This document shows, piece after piece, positions 15,750 through 22,822 of a stretch of DNA of 37,556 nt. The DNA is from Candidatus Paceibacter sp. (lineage in GTDB: Bacteria; Patescibacteriota; Patescibacteriia; DYGC01), in assembly GCA_020724925.1 (NCBI GenBank), contig DYGC01000004.1, forward strand, positions 1 through 37,556, read 5' to 3'. Within the stretch, counting starts at the first letter, position 1. Each line of letters opens with the position of its first letter. Made by a program: the position numbers and the translations under genes. Below the pieces are notes generated by a model that searched no databases, had not been told where the DNA came from, and was given only the letters and a program-made list of their open reading frames with translations.

Positions 15750-15869
15750 ACTGCGTATGCGGCTACGGCTTGCTCCGTTCCTCCGCAAGCCTCCACCCAT
15801 ATTTGCCAGTGGTAAGCACTTCGTGCAATTATACCACTGGCAAACATCGCATACTCAGAAACGTTAGCA
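15743..15869 (+). other. attC-like imperfect inverted repeat (candidate recombination site)
   Basis: Boxes in order: GCTAAC (15744-15749), 5-nt spacer, GTATGCG (15755-15761), two hairpins (GGCTTGC/GCAAGCC and a 13-bp TTTGCCAGTGGTA-type stem, within 15768-15844), CGCATAC (15848-15854), 8-nt spacer, GTTAGC (15863-15868). This reproduces the R box, unpaired spacer, L box and variable terminal structure of integron attC sites, and 125 nt is within their size range. The outer boxes AGCTAAC and GTTAGCA keep AAC/GTT but each break the RYYYAAC/GTTRRRY consensus at one base. A coincidental structured repeat is possible. Confidence 0.5.
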
Positions 15870-15891
15870 AAAAAAATTAACATTAATTCAT

Positions 15892-16431
15892 ATGAGAATC
15901 GGTATCATCGGCCCTAACTATTGCCCTCAATTATCTAAAGAAAATTTAAAAATCAGAAAAAACAATCTTAAAAAGCTTGCGAAGGTACTGGCAAAATCAA
16001 ATTTTGAAATCCTTTTAACTCCCAACAAAAATTCCTTATTGGAATTGCTGGGAAAAGAATACTTGAAAAATAAAGGTAAAAAAATTTTTGAGGTCGTCCC
16101 CTTAAATGATAACTTTGAAGAACATTTAAATGTTGAGTTAGGAGAAATTATTTCTTGCGGAAAATGGCCTAATCAACCTTCAAAATTCAATAAAGAATGC
16201 GATGTGATGTTTTGTGTCGGTTATGGTGGCATGGTTTTGGCTGAAATTGGCTTTTCCGGCTACTATAATCCCAAAAAAGTTTATATTATAAAAGAGTTCA
16301 TTTCACAAAAACTCCCCAAAGAAATAGGTTTGAACCTAGAATATATTGACTTGGCTGAGGTAGAAGATGTTTTGAAGAAAATCAAAAAACAAAAATCTAT
16401 AATTAAAATGAAAAAACTTCCTTCAATATGA
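15892..16431 (+). CDS. SLOG/LOG-like nucleotide-binding protein
   Basis: 179 residues, Rossmann-like. The start MRIGIIGPNYCP gives a first strand and glycine turn; the middle motif CVGYGGMVLAEIG resembles the GGxGT-type loop of the SLOG superfamily (LOG, DprA, TIR-related nucleotide sensors). A PGGxGTxxE phosphoribohydrolase motif is not intact, so cytokinin-type LOG activity is not supported. It may bind or hydrolyse a nucleotide or nucleoside derivative in the cytoplasm. It overlaps the next gene, a histidine phosphatase, by four bases (ATGA), implying a shared transcript and related chemistry. It is the first gene beyond the attC-like site, in a more ordinary region. Confidence 0.6.
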   Translation: MRIGIIGPNYCPQLSKENLKIRKNNLKKLAKVLAKSNFEILLTPNKNSLLELLGKEYLKNKGKKIFEVVPLNDNFEEHLNVELGEIISCGKWPNQPSKFNKECDVMFCVGYGGMVLAEIGFSGYYNPKKVYIIKEFISQKLPKEIGLNLEYIDLAEVEDVLKKIKKQKSIIKMKKLPSI

Positions 16432-16961
16432 AAATATTTTTCATACGACACGGACAAACCAATTATAATGTATTGGGATTATGCAATGATGACATTTCAA
16501 AAGATGTTCATCTTACCGATTTGGGAAAACAACAAGCCGAAAGCATACAAGAACAAATCAAAAATGTCTCCCTGGATTTAGTAATAACATCAGAATTTCC
16601 CAGAGCAAGAGAAACCGCATCAATCATCGCAAAAGATCAATCCGTAAATTTTAAAACCGATTCAAGGTTAAACGATAGAAAAACCGGCGAATTTGAAGGT
16701 AAACCGGCCGTGGATTTTTTAAATTCTTTAAAAAAAGATAAATTTAATTTAAAGTTTGAAAATGGTGAATCTTTTCTGGAAGAAAAACAGAGAGTTCATG
16801 AATTTTTGGCTGAATTACCCAATTACAATCACCAACATATTTTAGTGGTAACGCACTGTGAAATCTTACAAATCATCAATGGTTATTATAATAAGCTGAC
16901 TGATGACGAAATATTAAATGTTAACATTGATAATTGCCAAGTTTTAGAAATAATCATCTAA
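16428..16961 (+). CDS. histidine phosphatase family protein (phosphoglycerate-mutase-like)
   Basis: 177 residues. The N-terminus MKIFFIRHGQTNYN carries the RHG motif with phospho-accepting H8; R58-type arginine lies in SEFPRARETA, the acid/base region is NDRKTGEFEG, and the second catalytic histidine is in VVTHCEIL. All core residues of the branch are present. Members remove phosphate from small molecules or proteins; the substrate cannot be named. The start overlaps the stop of the SLOG-like gene, so the pair is probably co-translated. The end overlaps the convergent DUF2975 gene by four bases. Confidence 0.88.
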   Translation: MKIFFIRHGQTNYNVLGLCNDDISKDVHLTDLGKQQAESIQEQIKNVSLDLVITSEFPRARETASIIAKDQSVNFKTDSRLNDRKTGEFEGKPAVDFLNSLKKDKFNLKFENGESFLEEKQRVHEFLAELPNYNHQHILVVTHCEILQIINGYYNKLTDDEILNVNIDNCQVLEIII

Positions 16962-17419
16962 GACCCCCGCTCCCCCAACACTCTCTCCAAAACCGCTGCC
17001 AAACACGCCACCGCGATTGGAAAACAAGCAATGGCTGCGCCGAACAATAACATGCCGGGCGCGTCATCGGCTTCGGCGATGGGCAACAAAAGCGGCATCC
17101 CACCAACATACAAAGTGGCAATCACTCCGGCCCCGTATTTGATATTTTTCAAAGTTTTTAGCGCTCCCCCTGACAAAGCCTGATTTTTATCAATGTAATT
17201 TAAAAATTTAAAAGCATTCCACAAAACCCAGTAAAACGGCGGAAGCGTGGCGTATAAACCGACCATAATCAAACGAATAGCGTAAACGGCGAGCGTCCCG
17301 GGAAACTCCGCCGCGCTACCCTGCCACATACCGGGCAAGACAAAAATCGCAAAAACCAATGATAATGCGAACAAAACTAAAATAAAGAATCGTAAAAAAT
17401 AAGTGGGAAATCGTTTCAT
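16958..17419 (-). CDS. DUF2975 family membrane protein
   Basis: 153 residues with four hydrophobic segments (about 9-30, 46-68, 95-115 and 122-145) joined by short loops; the middle loop LNYIDKNQALSGGALKTLKNIKYG matches the DUF2975 pattern of small four-helix proteins. These often sit beside an xre-type regulator, which is not present here. Codon use is more GC-rich than in the upstream neighbours. It converges on the phosphatase gene with a four-base overlap of the stops. Function unknown. Confidence 0.7.
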   Translation of the reverse strand: MKRFPTYFLRFFILVLFALSLVFAIFVLPGMWQGSAAEFPGTLAVYAIRLIMVGLYATLPPFYWVLWNAFKFLNYIDKNQALSGGALKTLKNIKYGAGVIATLYVGGMPLLLPIAEADDAPGMLLFGAAIACFPIAVACLAAVLERVLGERGS

Positions 17420-17548
17420 ATTTTTTGCTTAATGATTTAAATTAAGTATATCGCACGGATTAGGTATCGTCCACCAAACCTCAACAAAATTGCCCTGCCG
17501 GTTTATTTTTGATATATTAAAATCAATAATCCATAATAATAAAACCCT

Positions 17549-17857
17549 ATGGACTTTCAAGAATTACAAAAATTATTGGTGGCCAATGCCTTAAATTATG
17601 GAGAAAAATACAATGTAAAAATTGATGAAGATTTCGCAATTTTAAAACTGTACGAAGAACTTGGCGAATTCTCGCAAGCCATGCTGATTCATCGTCGCAA
17701 GAGTCGTCCGGAAAAACACCTACCCGAAGAATTATCCAAAGAAGAAGTAGCCAAAGAATTGGCTGATGTTTTGGGAATGACAATTGTCACTGCTAATTTA
17801 TTGGGTATTGATTTGGAAAAAGCCCTTAATAAAAAATGGATTCACAAGGATTCTTAA
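17549..17857 (+). CDS. MazG-like nucleotide pyrophosphohydrolase
   Basis: 102 residues, the size of a single-domain all-alpha NTP pyrophosphatase. The metal-binding motif is visible: EELGE within KLYEELGEFSQAM, then ELADV about 40 residues later. Such enzymes cleave (deoxy)nucleoside triphosphates to monophosphate and pyrophosphate, removing damaged or excess nucleotides. The gene stands alone upstream of the cyclophilin gene and starts at an ATG without a Shine-Dalgarno sequence. A second MazG domain is encoded at 24591-25325. Substrate unknown. Confidence 0.82.
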   Translation: MDFQELQKLLVANALNYGEKYNVKIDEDFAILKLYEELGEFSQAMLIHRRKSRPEKHLPEELSKEEVAKELADVLGMTIVTANLLGIDLEKALNKKWIHKDS

Positions 17858-17887
17858 AAATATTTGAAAAAATAATCAACAATAACT

Positions 17888-18598
17888 ATGTCCAAACCAA
17901 TCCTCATCACCCTCGCCCTGATCGTCACCATCGGGCTAGGCGCGCTCGCCACGCTCCTGCTAAGAAACGAACCGAGCGTCGGCAACGCAACGGAAACACA
18001 AACAACAACCAGCACCACAAAAATAAATGATAAAAAAGCAACGCCACCGGTGGAAAAATCTGTTTCCCTAAACGAAACACCGGTTATCAACGAAACGTCC
18101 TCAGCTGATATCAATCTTATCAATAAAACTTCTAACATGATCACCATTGAAACCAATCACGGCACGATTGTTTTTGAGACTTACAATCAAGACGCGCCCA
18201 ACACCGTTGCCAATTTCATCAAACTGGCAAGCAACGGTTTTTATGATAACCTAACTTTTCATCGAGTGATTCCCGGCTTTATGATTCAAGGTGGCGATCC
18301 GAACGGTAATGGCACCGGTGGTCCTGGCTATCAATTCGCCGATGAATTAAATCCCAATACTCCATCTTACAAAGAAGGTTATAAAAAAGGCGTGGTGGCG
18401 ATGGCCAATGCCGGTCCAAACACCAACGGCAGTCAATTTTTCATCATGACCGCTGATTATCCTCTACCGCATGATTATACCATTTTCGGAAAAGTTGTTT
18501 CCGGCCAAGACGTGGTTGACGCAATCGCCAACGTCCCAACCGGCCGCAATGATCGTCCGGTAGAACCGGTAATTATGAAAACCGTTAAAGTGGAATAA
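17888..18598 (+). CDS. exported peptidyl-prolyl cis-trans isomerase (cyclophilin type)
   Basis: 236 residues. An N-terminal hydrophobic segment (about 4-24) is a membrane anchor or signal peptide; a Thr/Ser/Asn-rich linker of about 55 residues follows, then a complete cyclophilin domain (about 83-236) with FHRVIPGFMIQGGDP, NTNGSQFFI and FGKVVSGQDVVD. The catalytic arginine is in FHRV. It catalyses proline isomerisation during folding outside the membrane, perhaps for the secreted proteins encoded nearby. The MSKPILI start is the only ATG that keeps the hydrophobic segment. Confidence 0.93.
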   Translation: MSKPILITLALIVTIGLGALATLLLRNEPSVGNATETQTTTSTTKINDKKATPPVEKSVSLNETPVINETSSADINLINKTSNMITIETNHGTIVFETYNQDAPNTVANFIKLASNGFYDNLTFHRVIPGFMIQGGDPNGNGTGGPGYQFADELNPNTPSYKEGYKKGVVAMANAGPNTNGSQFFIMTADYPLPHDYTIFGKVVSGQDVVDAIANVPTGRNDRPVEPVIMKTVKVE

Positions 18599-18622
18599 AA
18601 ATCTTTTCTAATAACAAAACAT

Positions 18623-19999
18623 ATGACAAAAATTCGTCTGGGAAAATTGCTCGGTTTGGCAATTTTAGTGTTTTTTATGGCTTGGGCCCAAGCCCCGGCC
18701 ACGCACTCGGAAGATTATTATGAATGCCCGGCCAACAGCCATTGGGGCGGTGACCAATGTTATTGCGACAGCGGTTATGTTTCCACCGACGGCAGCAATT
18801 GCGTTTCAGAAGCGTCAATTTGCGCGCCCTACGGCCCATCACACTTGGTGGGAACAGATTGCGTTTGCAACGACGGTTACGCGATTCTGGAAGGCAGTTC
18901 CAAATGTCAATCTTTATCAGCGGCCTGTGCCAAATATAATGCGGTTTGGAACGCGGGCATCGGCGATTGCTCCTGCCCGAGTGGCACGCACCTCAATGAG
19001 AGCACGGGAATGTGCGTGAGTGACGTGCCAAAAACCACAACGCCAACTCCGACCACAACCACAACACCAACGCCGACGACCACCACCACAAAACCTGTTG
19101 AAACTACTACCACAACGGGCGTCAGCGCCACCCCCGAACCTGCCAAAGTCACGACTGAAGAAATAAAAACCGAAGAAAGCACACCGTTTGCGGCGGTTGA
19201 TCAATTGATGGCCGATAACTATGCTAAATTGGACCAACAAACCCAAACCGTGATTGCGGAAAATCAAACTATTATTCCGCAAATCGCCGCTCAAACCTTT
19301 GAACCGACGCCGGATATTTATAATTCCAATGTTTTAAGCGCTGATATTTCTTTTAAAGAACCGATTGTGGAAAGTTTGAATACCTTACCGAAAGCCGAAC
19401 AAAACATCGCCAAGCAACAATTGGCGGTGCTGGAAACTTTCAACGATGGTAGTAATGAAGTGCAATTAACCGGACAAAGCGTCATCAAAAAAGTCCATGA
19501 AACTTTTGTGGATGAAACCTACGAAAAACAATTAAACGATTGGCGCGTGGCCGCTAGACAAGCGGAAGCCACAAAAAAATTAAAGGAAGGTGTCGATGCC
19601 AAAAAATATGATGATGATTTGGAAATGGAACAACGCTTGAAAATGCAAATCGCTTCCTTGGAAAAAATCAATGATTACAATCATCGTCGATGCTTGGAAT
19701 CCACCAAAAAATTACAATTTGATACCATGGATAAAGATTACAAAGCCTATTTTAATAACAAATCAGCTGATAATATGTTTGAAGGCGCAGAAGAAGGTAC
19801 CGCCTTTACCAAAGCGACCGCCAACGCCAATGGTGCTTCCAAACAAATTCGTGAATTGAAAGATGAATTGAAACGCAAATATCCGAGCGGCTGGAAAAAT
19901 CAATATTTGGATTTACCGAGTAAACCGAATCGTGAAAAAATTTCTCAAGAAGATGAAAATATCTTCAAGGTTTTTGAAAAATTGCGCAAACAAAAATAA
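18623..19999 (+). CDS. secreted Cys-rich protein with Thr/Pro stalk and coiled coil
   Basis: 458 residues. The signal peptide (cleavage probably near ATHSE) is followed by three short Cys-rich EGF-like repeats between about 30 and 133 (ECPANSHWGGDQCYCDSGY, CAPYGPSHLVGTDCVCNDGY, ACAKYNAVWNAGIGDCSCPSG), a Thr/Pro-rich stalk (about 136-170) typical of surface spacers, and a long charged helical region from about 190 with coiled-coil potential. Cysteine pairing implies an oxidising location outside the membrane. No enzymatic motif is visible. The layout suggests a surface or adhesion protein. The next gene begins 22 nt downstream and is likely co-transcribed. Confidence 0.72.
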   Translation: MTKIRLGKLLGLAILVFFMAWAQAPATHSEDYYECPANSHWGGDQCYCDSGYVSTDGSNCVSEASICAPYGPSHLVGTDCVCNDGYAILEGSSKCQSLSAACAKYNAVWNAGIGDCSCPSGTHLNESTGMCVSDVPKTTTPTPTTTTTPTPTTTTTKPVETTTTTGVSATPEPAKVTTEEIKTEESTPFAAVDQLMADNYAKLDQQTQTVIAENQTIIPQIAAQTFEPTPDIYNSNVLSADISFKEPIVESLNTLPKAEQNIAKQQLAVLETFNDGSNEVQLTGQSVIKKVHETFVDETYEKQLNDWRVAARQAEATKKLKEGVDAKKYDDDLEMEQRLKMQIASLEKINDYNHRRCLESTKKLQFDTMDKDYKAYFNNKSADNMFEGAEEGTAFTKATANANGASKQIRELKDELKRKYPSGWKNQYLDLPSKPNREKISQEDENIFKVFEKLRKQK

Positions 20000-20021
20000 T
20001 CATCAATAAATCAATATCAAT

Positions 20022-20810
20022 ATGGAAAAAATTTTAAATTTTTTACGTAAAATCGGGCTTTTGCGCAGTAGCGGTGGCAGCTGGAAAGGTGATGCCAAAA
20101 ACCGTCCGGTCAGCGCCGGTACCGACGAAATCTACAACGATGAAGACAAGCCAAGCAAAACTGAAAAAACATCTAAAAATAACGGCTACAAAGCCAGCTT
20201 GTCTTTAAAAATTCTGTTTAACATCAATATTATTTTGTTCGTGATTGTCTTGATTTCCTTTGTCGGCAATGACACTTACAATTTTTGGTTTTTGTTGAAT
20301 TTGATCGCCTGGGGATATTTCTTTTATTTGTTGGTAAAGGCTTTGCAAAATCGCGGTCCGAACATGAAAAATCTGATTATCGGCACGATTATTTTGAGCA
20401 TTTTCAGTTTTTTGAGCTTCTTCTCCATCCCAAGCACCACCGCCGGTCTGGACTATGAAACAAAAATGGATCCGCTCGCTTTGATTGATTTGAGTTTGGA
20501 ATTGGAAGAAAATCTCTTATTGGAAAACGTGCGCATCAGTGAAAGTGCCGGCGATATTTTGGACATTCGCGTGAAAACTCCGGACAATGTCTCCCAAGAA
20601 GCGATTATCGGGGCGACCGCTTATATTTTCAGTTATCTGGAACCATCCATTGATGAAAGTTTAAAAACCTTCCGTCTGATTATGACGGTCAATGGATTTG
20701 ATGCCACGATTATTGAATGCCAACGCGCGCAACTGGAAAATTGGATGGCGCAAAAACAAAGTGATGAAGCGTTTTTCGCCACCTTACAAATCAAAAACTT
20801 GTTGAAATAA
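20022..20810 (+). CDS. membrane protein of unknown function
   Basis: 262 residues. A polar N-terminal region of about 60 residues precedes three hydrophobic helices (about 62-80, 87-105 and 114-132), then a 130-residue mixed alpha/beta domain beginning TTAGLDYETKMDP. The C-terminal half contains an amphipathic strand pattern (VRISESAGDILDIRVKTPD) but no motif I recognise. It follows the Cys-rich secreted protein by 22 nt and ends at a strong terminator, so the two form one unit. Function unknown. Confidence 0.68.
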   Translation: MEKILNFLRKIGLLRSSGGSWKGDAKNRPVSAGTDEIYNDEDKPSKTEKTSKNNGYKASLSLKILFNINIILFVIVLISFVGNDTYNFWFLLNLIAWGYFFYLLVKALQNRGPNMKNLIIGTIILSIFSFLSFFSIPSTTAGLDYETKMDPLALIDLSLELEENLLLENVRISESAGDILDIRVKTPDNVSQEAIIGATAYIFSYLEPSIDESLKTFRLIMTVNGFDATIIECQRAQLENWMAQKQSDEAFFATLQIKNLLK

Positions 20811-20814
20811 CTAA

Positions 20815-20844
20815 AAAATCCGCCGAAATGGCGGATTTTTTAAT
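20815..20844 (+). terminator. rho-independent terminator
   Basis: Stem AAATCCGCC/GGCGGATTT with a short loop, flanked by an A run before and a T run after. It closes the 18623-20810 unit and, being symmetrical, could also end minus-strand transcription of the small gene at 20850-20909. Confidence 0.88.
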
Positions 20845-20849
20845 CTAAA

Positions 20850-20909
20850 CTATTTACTCTTTTTCGGTTTTTTCTTTTCCTTTCTTTGGGAATTATTACC
20901 CTTGGCCAT
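20850..20909 (-). CDS. 19-residue basic peptide
   Basis: A short complete frame encodes MAKGNNSQRKEKKKPKKSK and ends at TAG; eight Lys, one Arg and a single acidic residue. Very short basic peptides of this MAKG..SQ-KE-KKPKK form recur in many bacteria, which is why I accept it despite its size. It lies between a bidirectional terminator and a palindrome that overlaps its start codon. A role with nucleic acid or the ribosome would suit the charge, but nothing is established. Confidence 0.5.
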   Translation of the reverse strand: MAKGNNSQRKEKKKPKKSK

Positions 20910-20924
20910 AGAAATTTTTCTATG
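20907..20924. promoter_or_regulatory. palindrome overlapping the start of the 19-residue peptide gene
   Basis: Perfect inverted repeat CATAGAAA-TT-TTTCTATG. The minus-strand ATG is part of it, so it could be an operator or a hairpin hiding the start codon. Confidence 0.4.
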
Positions 20925-20968
20925 AATAATAATATATTATTAGCACAAAATTGAATTTCTCACAAATT

Positions 20969-21127
20969 TTATTTTTTGCGGCCGGTACTCAAACGCAGTC
21001 TTGGGGCACGCGCTTTGGCGGCGGCGTCAGTGCCTAAATCTTCTTTCATTTTTGGCAACTTAACGTGGCGTTTGCCGGGTGCGCAGCAAGCGGAACAGCC
21101 GCCGCAACCTGATTTTGTTGTAGTCAT
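20969..21127 (-). CDS. small Cys-rich protein
   Basis: 52 residues from the ATG at 21127 (MTTTKSGCGGCSACC); a 21-residue longer frame would start inside the promoter and is rejected. Four or five cysteines are packed into GCGGCSACCAPGK, followed by a basic tail ending LRLSTGRKK. The cluster could bind a metal or Fe-S centre; the basic tail suggests nucleic acid or ribosome contact. A -10 box TATAAT (minus strand, 21173-21168) lies 41 nt upstream. No family recognised. Confidence 0.6.
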   Translation of the reverse strand: MTTTKSGCGGCSACCAPGKRHVKLPKMKEDLGTDAAAKARAPRLRLSTGRKK

Positions 21128-21167
21128 TTTATTTTTTTTATGAATAAGCTTTTCAAGTCCTAAAAAC

Positions 21168-21198
21168 ATTATAGCAAAAAATATTGACATGGTATAAT
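21168..21198. promoter_or_regulatory. divergent promoter region
   Basis: Two -10 boxes face away from each other: minus-strand TATAAT at 21173-21168 for the Cys-rich gene and plus-strand extended -10 TGGTATAAT (TATAAT at 21193-21198) for the nucleotidyltransferase-like gene. No good -35 box is visible for either. Confidence 0.5.
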
Positions 21199-21240
21199 TA
21201 TGATGATTAAAATTATTTCAGAAATCATAATCATACACTT

Positions 21241-21654
21241 GTGGAAACCCCAAATTTCAATCGTTTGTTGACAGAACTGAAAGAATTACAATTACTCATC
21301 GGGGAATTCGCGCTTTGCGGCAGTGCCCCCATGGCGGTGCGTGGCTTGCGAGACAGCCATGATTTGGATATTGTTGTTTCAGAAAATTTCTATCAAATAT
21401 TGAAACAAAAATATTCCGAGAAAAAATACCAAACGACACTCGGCCCCCTAAAAATAAAAGATCTGGAAATCAGTTGCACCTGGCTGAATGATCCTGATGA
21501 AGCGAAAAAAATCATTACCGAGGCGGAAATAATCAATAACTGGCCATTCGCCCCCCTAAAATACGTGATTGCCTACAAACAAATGCTCAATCGGCAAAAG
21601 GATCTGGATGATTTGAAATTGATTGAGGAATATCTTTTGCAAGAAAAATCTTGA
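21241..21654 (+). CDS. nucleotidyltransferase-fold protein (MNT/AbiEii-like)
   Basis: 137 residues from a GTG start. The core signature is CGSAPMAVRGLRDSHDLDIVV: a glycine-serine loop followed by D-x-D, as in small pol-beta-type nucleotidyltransferases. The next strand DLEISCTWLND could supply the third acidic position. Such proteins transfer nucleotides to proteins or RNA, sometimes as toxin-antitoxin members, but no HEPN partner is adjacent. The C-terminal part (KYVIAYKQMLNRQKDLDDLKLIEEYL) matches the helical end found in these families. An extended -10 promoter lies 43 nt upstream. Specific role unknown. Confidence 0.65.
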   Translation: METPNFNRLLTELKELQLLIGEFALCGSAPMAVRGLRDSHDLDIVVSENFYQILKQKYSEKKYQTTLGPLKIKDLEISCTWLNDPDEAKKIITEAEIINNWPFAPLKYVIAYKQMLNRQKDLDDLKLIEEYLLQEKS

Positions 21655-21699
21655 GTGATATAATAGAAGTGTCGGTATTAACTCATAAATAACAATTTT

Positions 21700-21900
21700 A
21701 TGGGATTATTTCTCTGGACCAACGACCGCATTAAAAACCTTACTTGGGTGGATATGGCGTTCACCAAGCTCGCGGTCATGGCTTTCATTTTAACGGCTGC
21801 CAAATTATGGCCGGCAATTCTCGGTTTGGAATGGTATTGGTATGGCATCGCCTGGATTTTATTGGCGATTCGCCCATTGTACAAGTTTTTCAAAAAATAG
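21700..21900 (+). CDS. small two-helix membrane protein
   Basis: 66 residues with two hydrophobic segments (about 17-36 and 45-60), several tryptophans at the membrane edges (LEWYWYGIAW) and a basic C-terminus. No motif points to a function. Hydrophobicity and codon pattern support a real gene; it stands alone between the nucleotidyltransferase gene and the tRNA-Ser region. Confidence 0.6.
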   Translation: MGLFLWTNDRIKNLTWVDMAFTKLAVMAFILTAAKLWPAILGLEWYWYGIAWILLAIRPLYKFFKK

Positions 21901-21988
21901 AGGCTGGAATTAACCAAACACCCGAATTCACCTGGCCACTTGTCTTATTATTGCCAAAAATCAATTATTCTTTTAAAATACTAGCACT

Positions 21989-22215
21989 GGAGAGATGCCT
22001 GAGTGGTTGAAAGGGACGGTCTTGAAAACCGTTAGCTGTGTTGAACGGCTCGAGGGTTCGGGGAATCGAGCGGATGAGCGAAATGGCAAAGCTTGCTTTG
22101 ACATTTCCCCCGGCTATAATTTACCGTTATTACTAAATCACGTGCCGGGGCAGGCTAAGCGATGATTGCCCTGGCAGCCGAGCGTAGCGAGGATGACAGT
22201 ATCCCGCTCTCTCCG
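21989..22215 (+). pseudogene. tRNA-Ser(UGA) copy interrupted in the T-loop by about 140 nt
   Basis: Bases 21989-22060 are identical to the first 72 bases of the intact tRNA-Ser(UGA) at 22258, through GGTTCG. About 140 nt follow (22061-22200), then a tRNA 3' half, ATCCCGCTCTCTCCG. The 3' half has CCCGC where the intact gene has CCCTC, so it mispairs at one position with GAGGG and probably comes from another copy. The insert contains the hairpin GAAATGGCAAAGC/GCTTTGACATTTC and the block GCCGAGCGTAGCGAGGATGA also seen at 22662-22682. It is too short for a self-splicing intron, so I call it a pseudogene; maturation by an unknown route is not excluded. Confidence 0.72.
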
Positions 22216-22257
22216 CAAAAAGTTTTTTCACAATTTGTAAAATTTCATTAAAAATCT

Positions 22258-22345
22258 GGAGAGATGCCTGAGTGGTTGAAAGGGACGGTCTTGAAAACCG
22301 TTAGCTGTGTTGAACGGCTCGAGGGTTCGAATCCCTCTCTCTCCG
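22258..22345 (+). tRNA. tRNA-Ser, anticodon UGA
   Basis: 88-nt class II tRNA: acceptor GGAGAGA/TCTCTCC, anticodon stem ACGGT/ACCGT with loop CTTGAAA (anticodon UGA, reading UCN), long variable arm, T arm GAGGG/CCCTC with loop TTCGAAT, discriminator G, no encoded CCA. The intact partner of the interrupted copy upstream. Confidence 0.96.
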
Positions 22346-22346
22346 C

Positions 22347-22378
22347 AAACTAAACCGCCTACCGGCGGTTTTTAGTTT
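22347..22378 (+). terminator. terminator after tRNA-Ser(UGA)
   Basis: Stem CCGCC/GGCGG extended by AAACTAAA/TTTTTAGTTT, with the T run inside the 3' arm. Confidence 0.75.
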
Positions 22379-22380
22379 GT

Positions 22381-22522
22381 GGAGAGAGAGTTTTGTGAGA
22401 ACACTACAGGTTCGCAAAATCAAGCGAATGAGCGAAATGGCAAAGCTTGCTTTGACATTTCCGAAGAAACGAAGATTTTCTTTGCCACCGTAGGTGGCAA
22501 ACATCCCTCTCTCTCCGCTAAA
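22381..22522 (+). repeat. structured repeat unit ending in tRNA-Ser 3' sequence
   Basis: Begins GGAGAGAGAG (22381-22390), which pairs with CTCTCTCTCC at its end (22507-22516), followed by GCTAAA as after tRNA-Ser(GCU). Inside are TGAGAACACT, a T-loop-like GGTTCG, the hairpin GAAATGGCAAAGC/GCTTTGACATTTC shared with the interrupted tRNA, and hairpin TTTGCCACC/GGTGGCAAA. No anticodon arm exists, so it is not a tRNA. Confidence 0.6.
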
Positions 22523-22523
22523 T

Positions 22524-22554
22524 AAAAATGCTCGGCCTTGTGCCGAGTGTTTTT
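22524..22554 (+). terminator. terminator hairpin, copy of the one after tRNA-Ser(GCU)
   Basis: Stem GCTCGGC/GCCGAGT with loop CTTGT, A run before and T run after; nearly identical to 8602-8631. Confidence 0.8.
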
Positions 22555-22561
22555 ATTTGTT

Positions 22562-22709
22562 GAGATATGAGGATGATGAGAACACTCCGGGTTCGGGCAA
22601 TCAATTGAGCGAGCGAAATAAAAATTTATTTTTATTTCCGAGCGAATGCAGATTGCCCTGGCAGCCGAGCGTAGCGAGGATGACAGTATCTCGCTCTCTC
22701 CGCTAAAAC
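22562..22709 (+). repeat. second structured repeat unit ending in tRNA-Ser 3' sequence
   Basis: Outer stem GAGATA/TATCTC, then GATGAGAACACTCCGGGTTCG-type T-arm sequence, stem GGGCAATC/GATTGCCC, a 10-bp hairpin GAAATAAAAA/TTTTTATTTC where the other units have GAAATGGCAAAGC, the shared block GCCGAGCGTAGCGAGGATGA, and a terminal TCTCTCCGCTAAAAC (22695-22709) matching the tRNA-Ser(GCU) 3' flank. The 22710-22822 stretch after it shows only AT-rich sequence. Confidence 0.6.
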
Positions 22710-22822
22710 ACCGTGATAATATGAAAAACTTAAAAAACAACCTATTTATTAAGGCTTTTTTTGACTTTAAGTTGGAATAAAGATAATATAAATTTATATA
22801 TATAAAATAATTAATTTTTTAT

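Noticed and set aside
16958-16961. Shared stop overlap as programmed readthrough
   Set aside because: It is only a four-base convergent overlap of two stops on opposite strands.
18907-19294. Minus-strand Gly/Val-rich frames
   Set aside because: They are antisense shadows of the Thr/Pro stalk region of the secreted protein.
22061-22200. Group I intron in tRNA-Ser
   Set aside because: The insert is about 140 nt, too short for the catalytic core, and sits in the T-loop rather than the anticodon loop.
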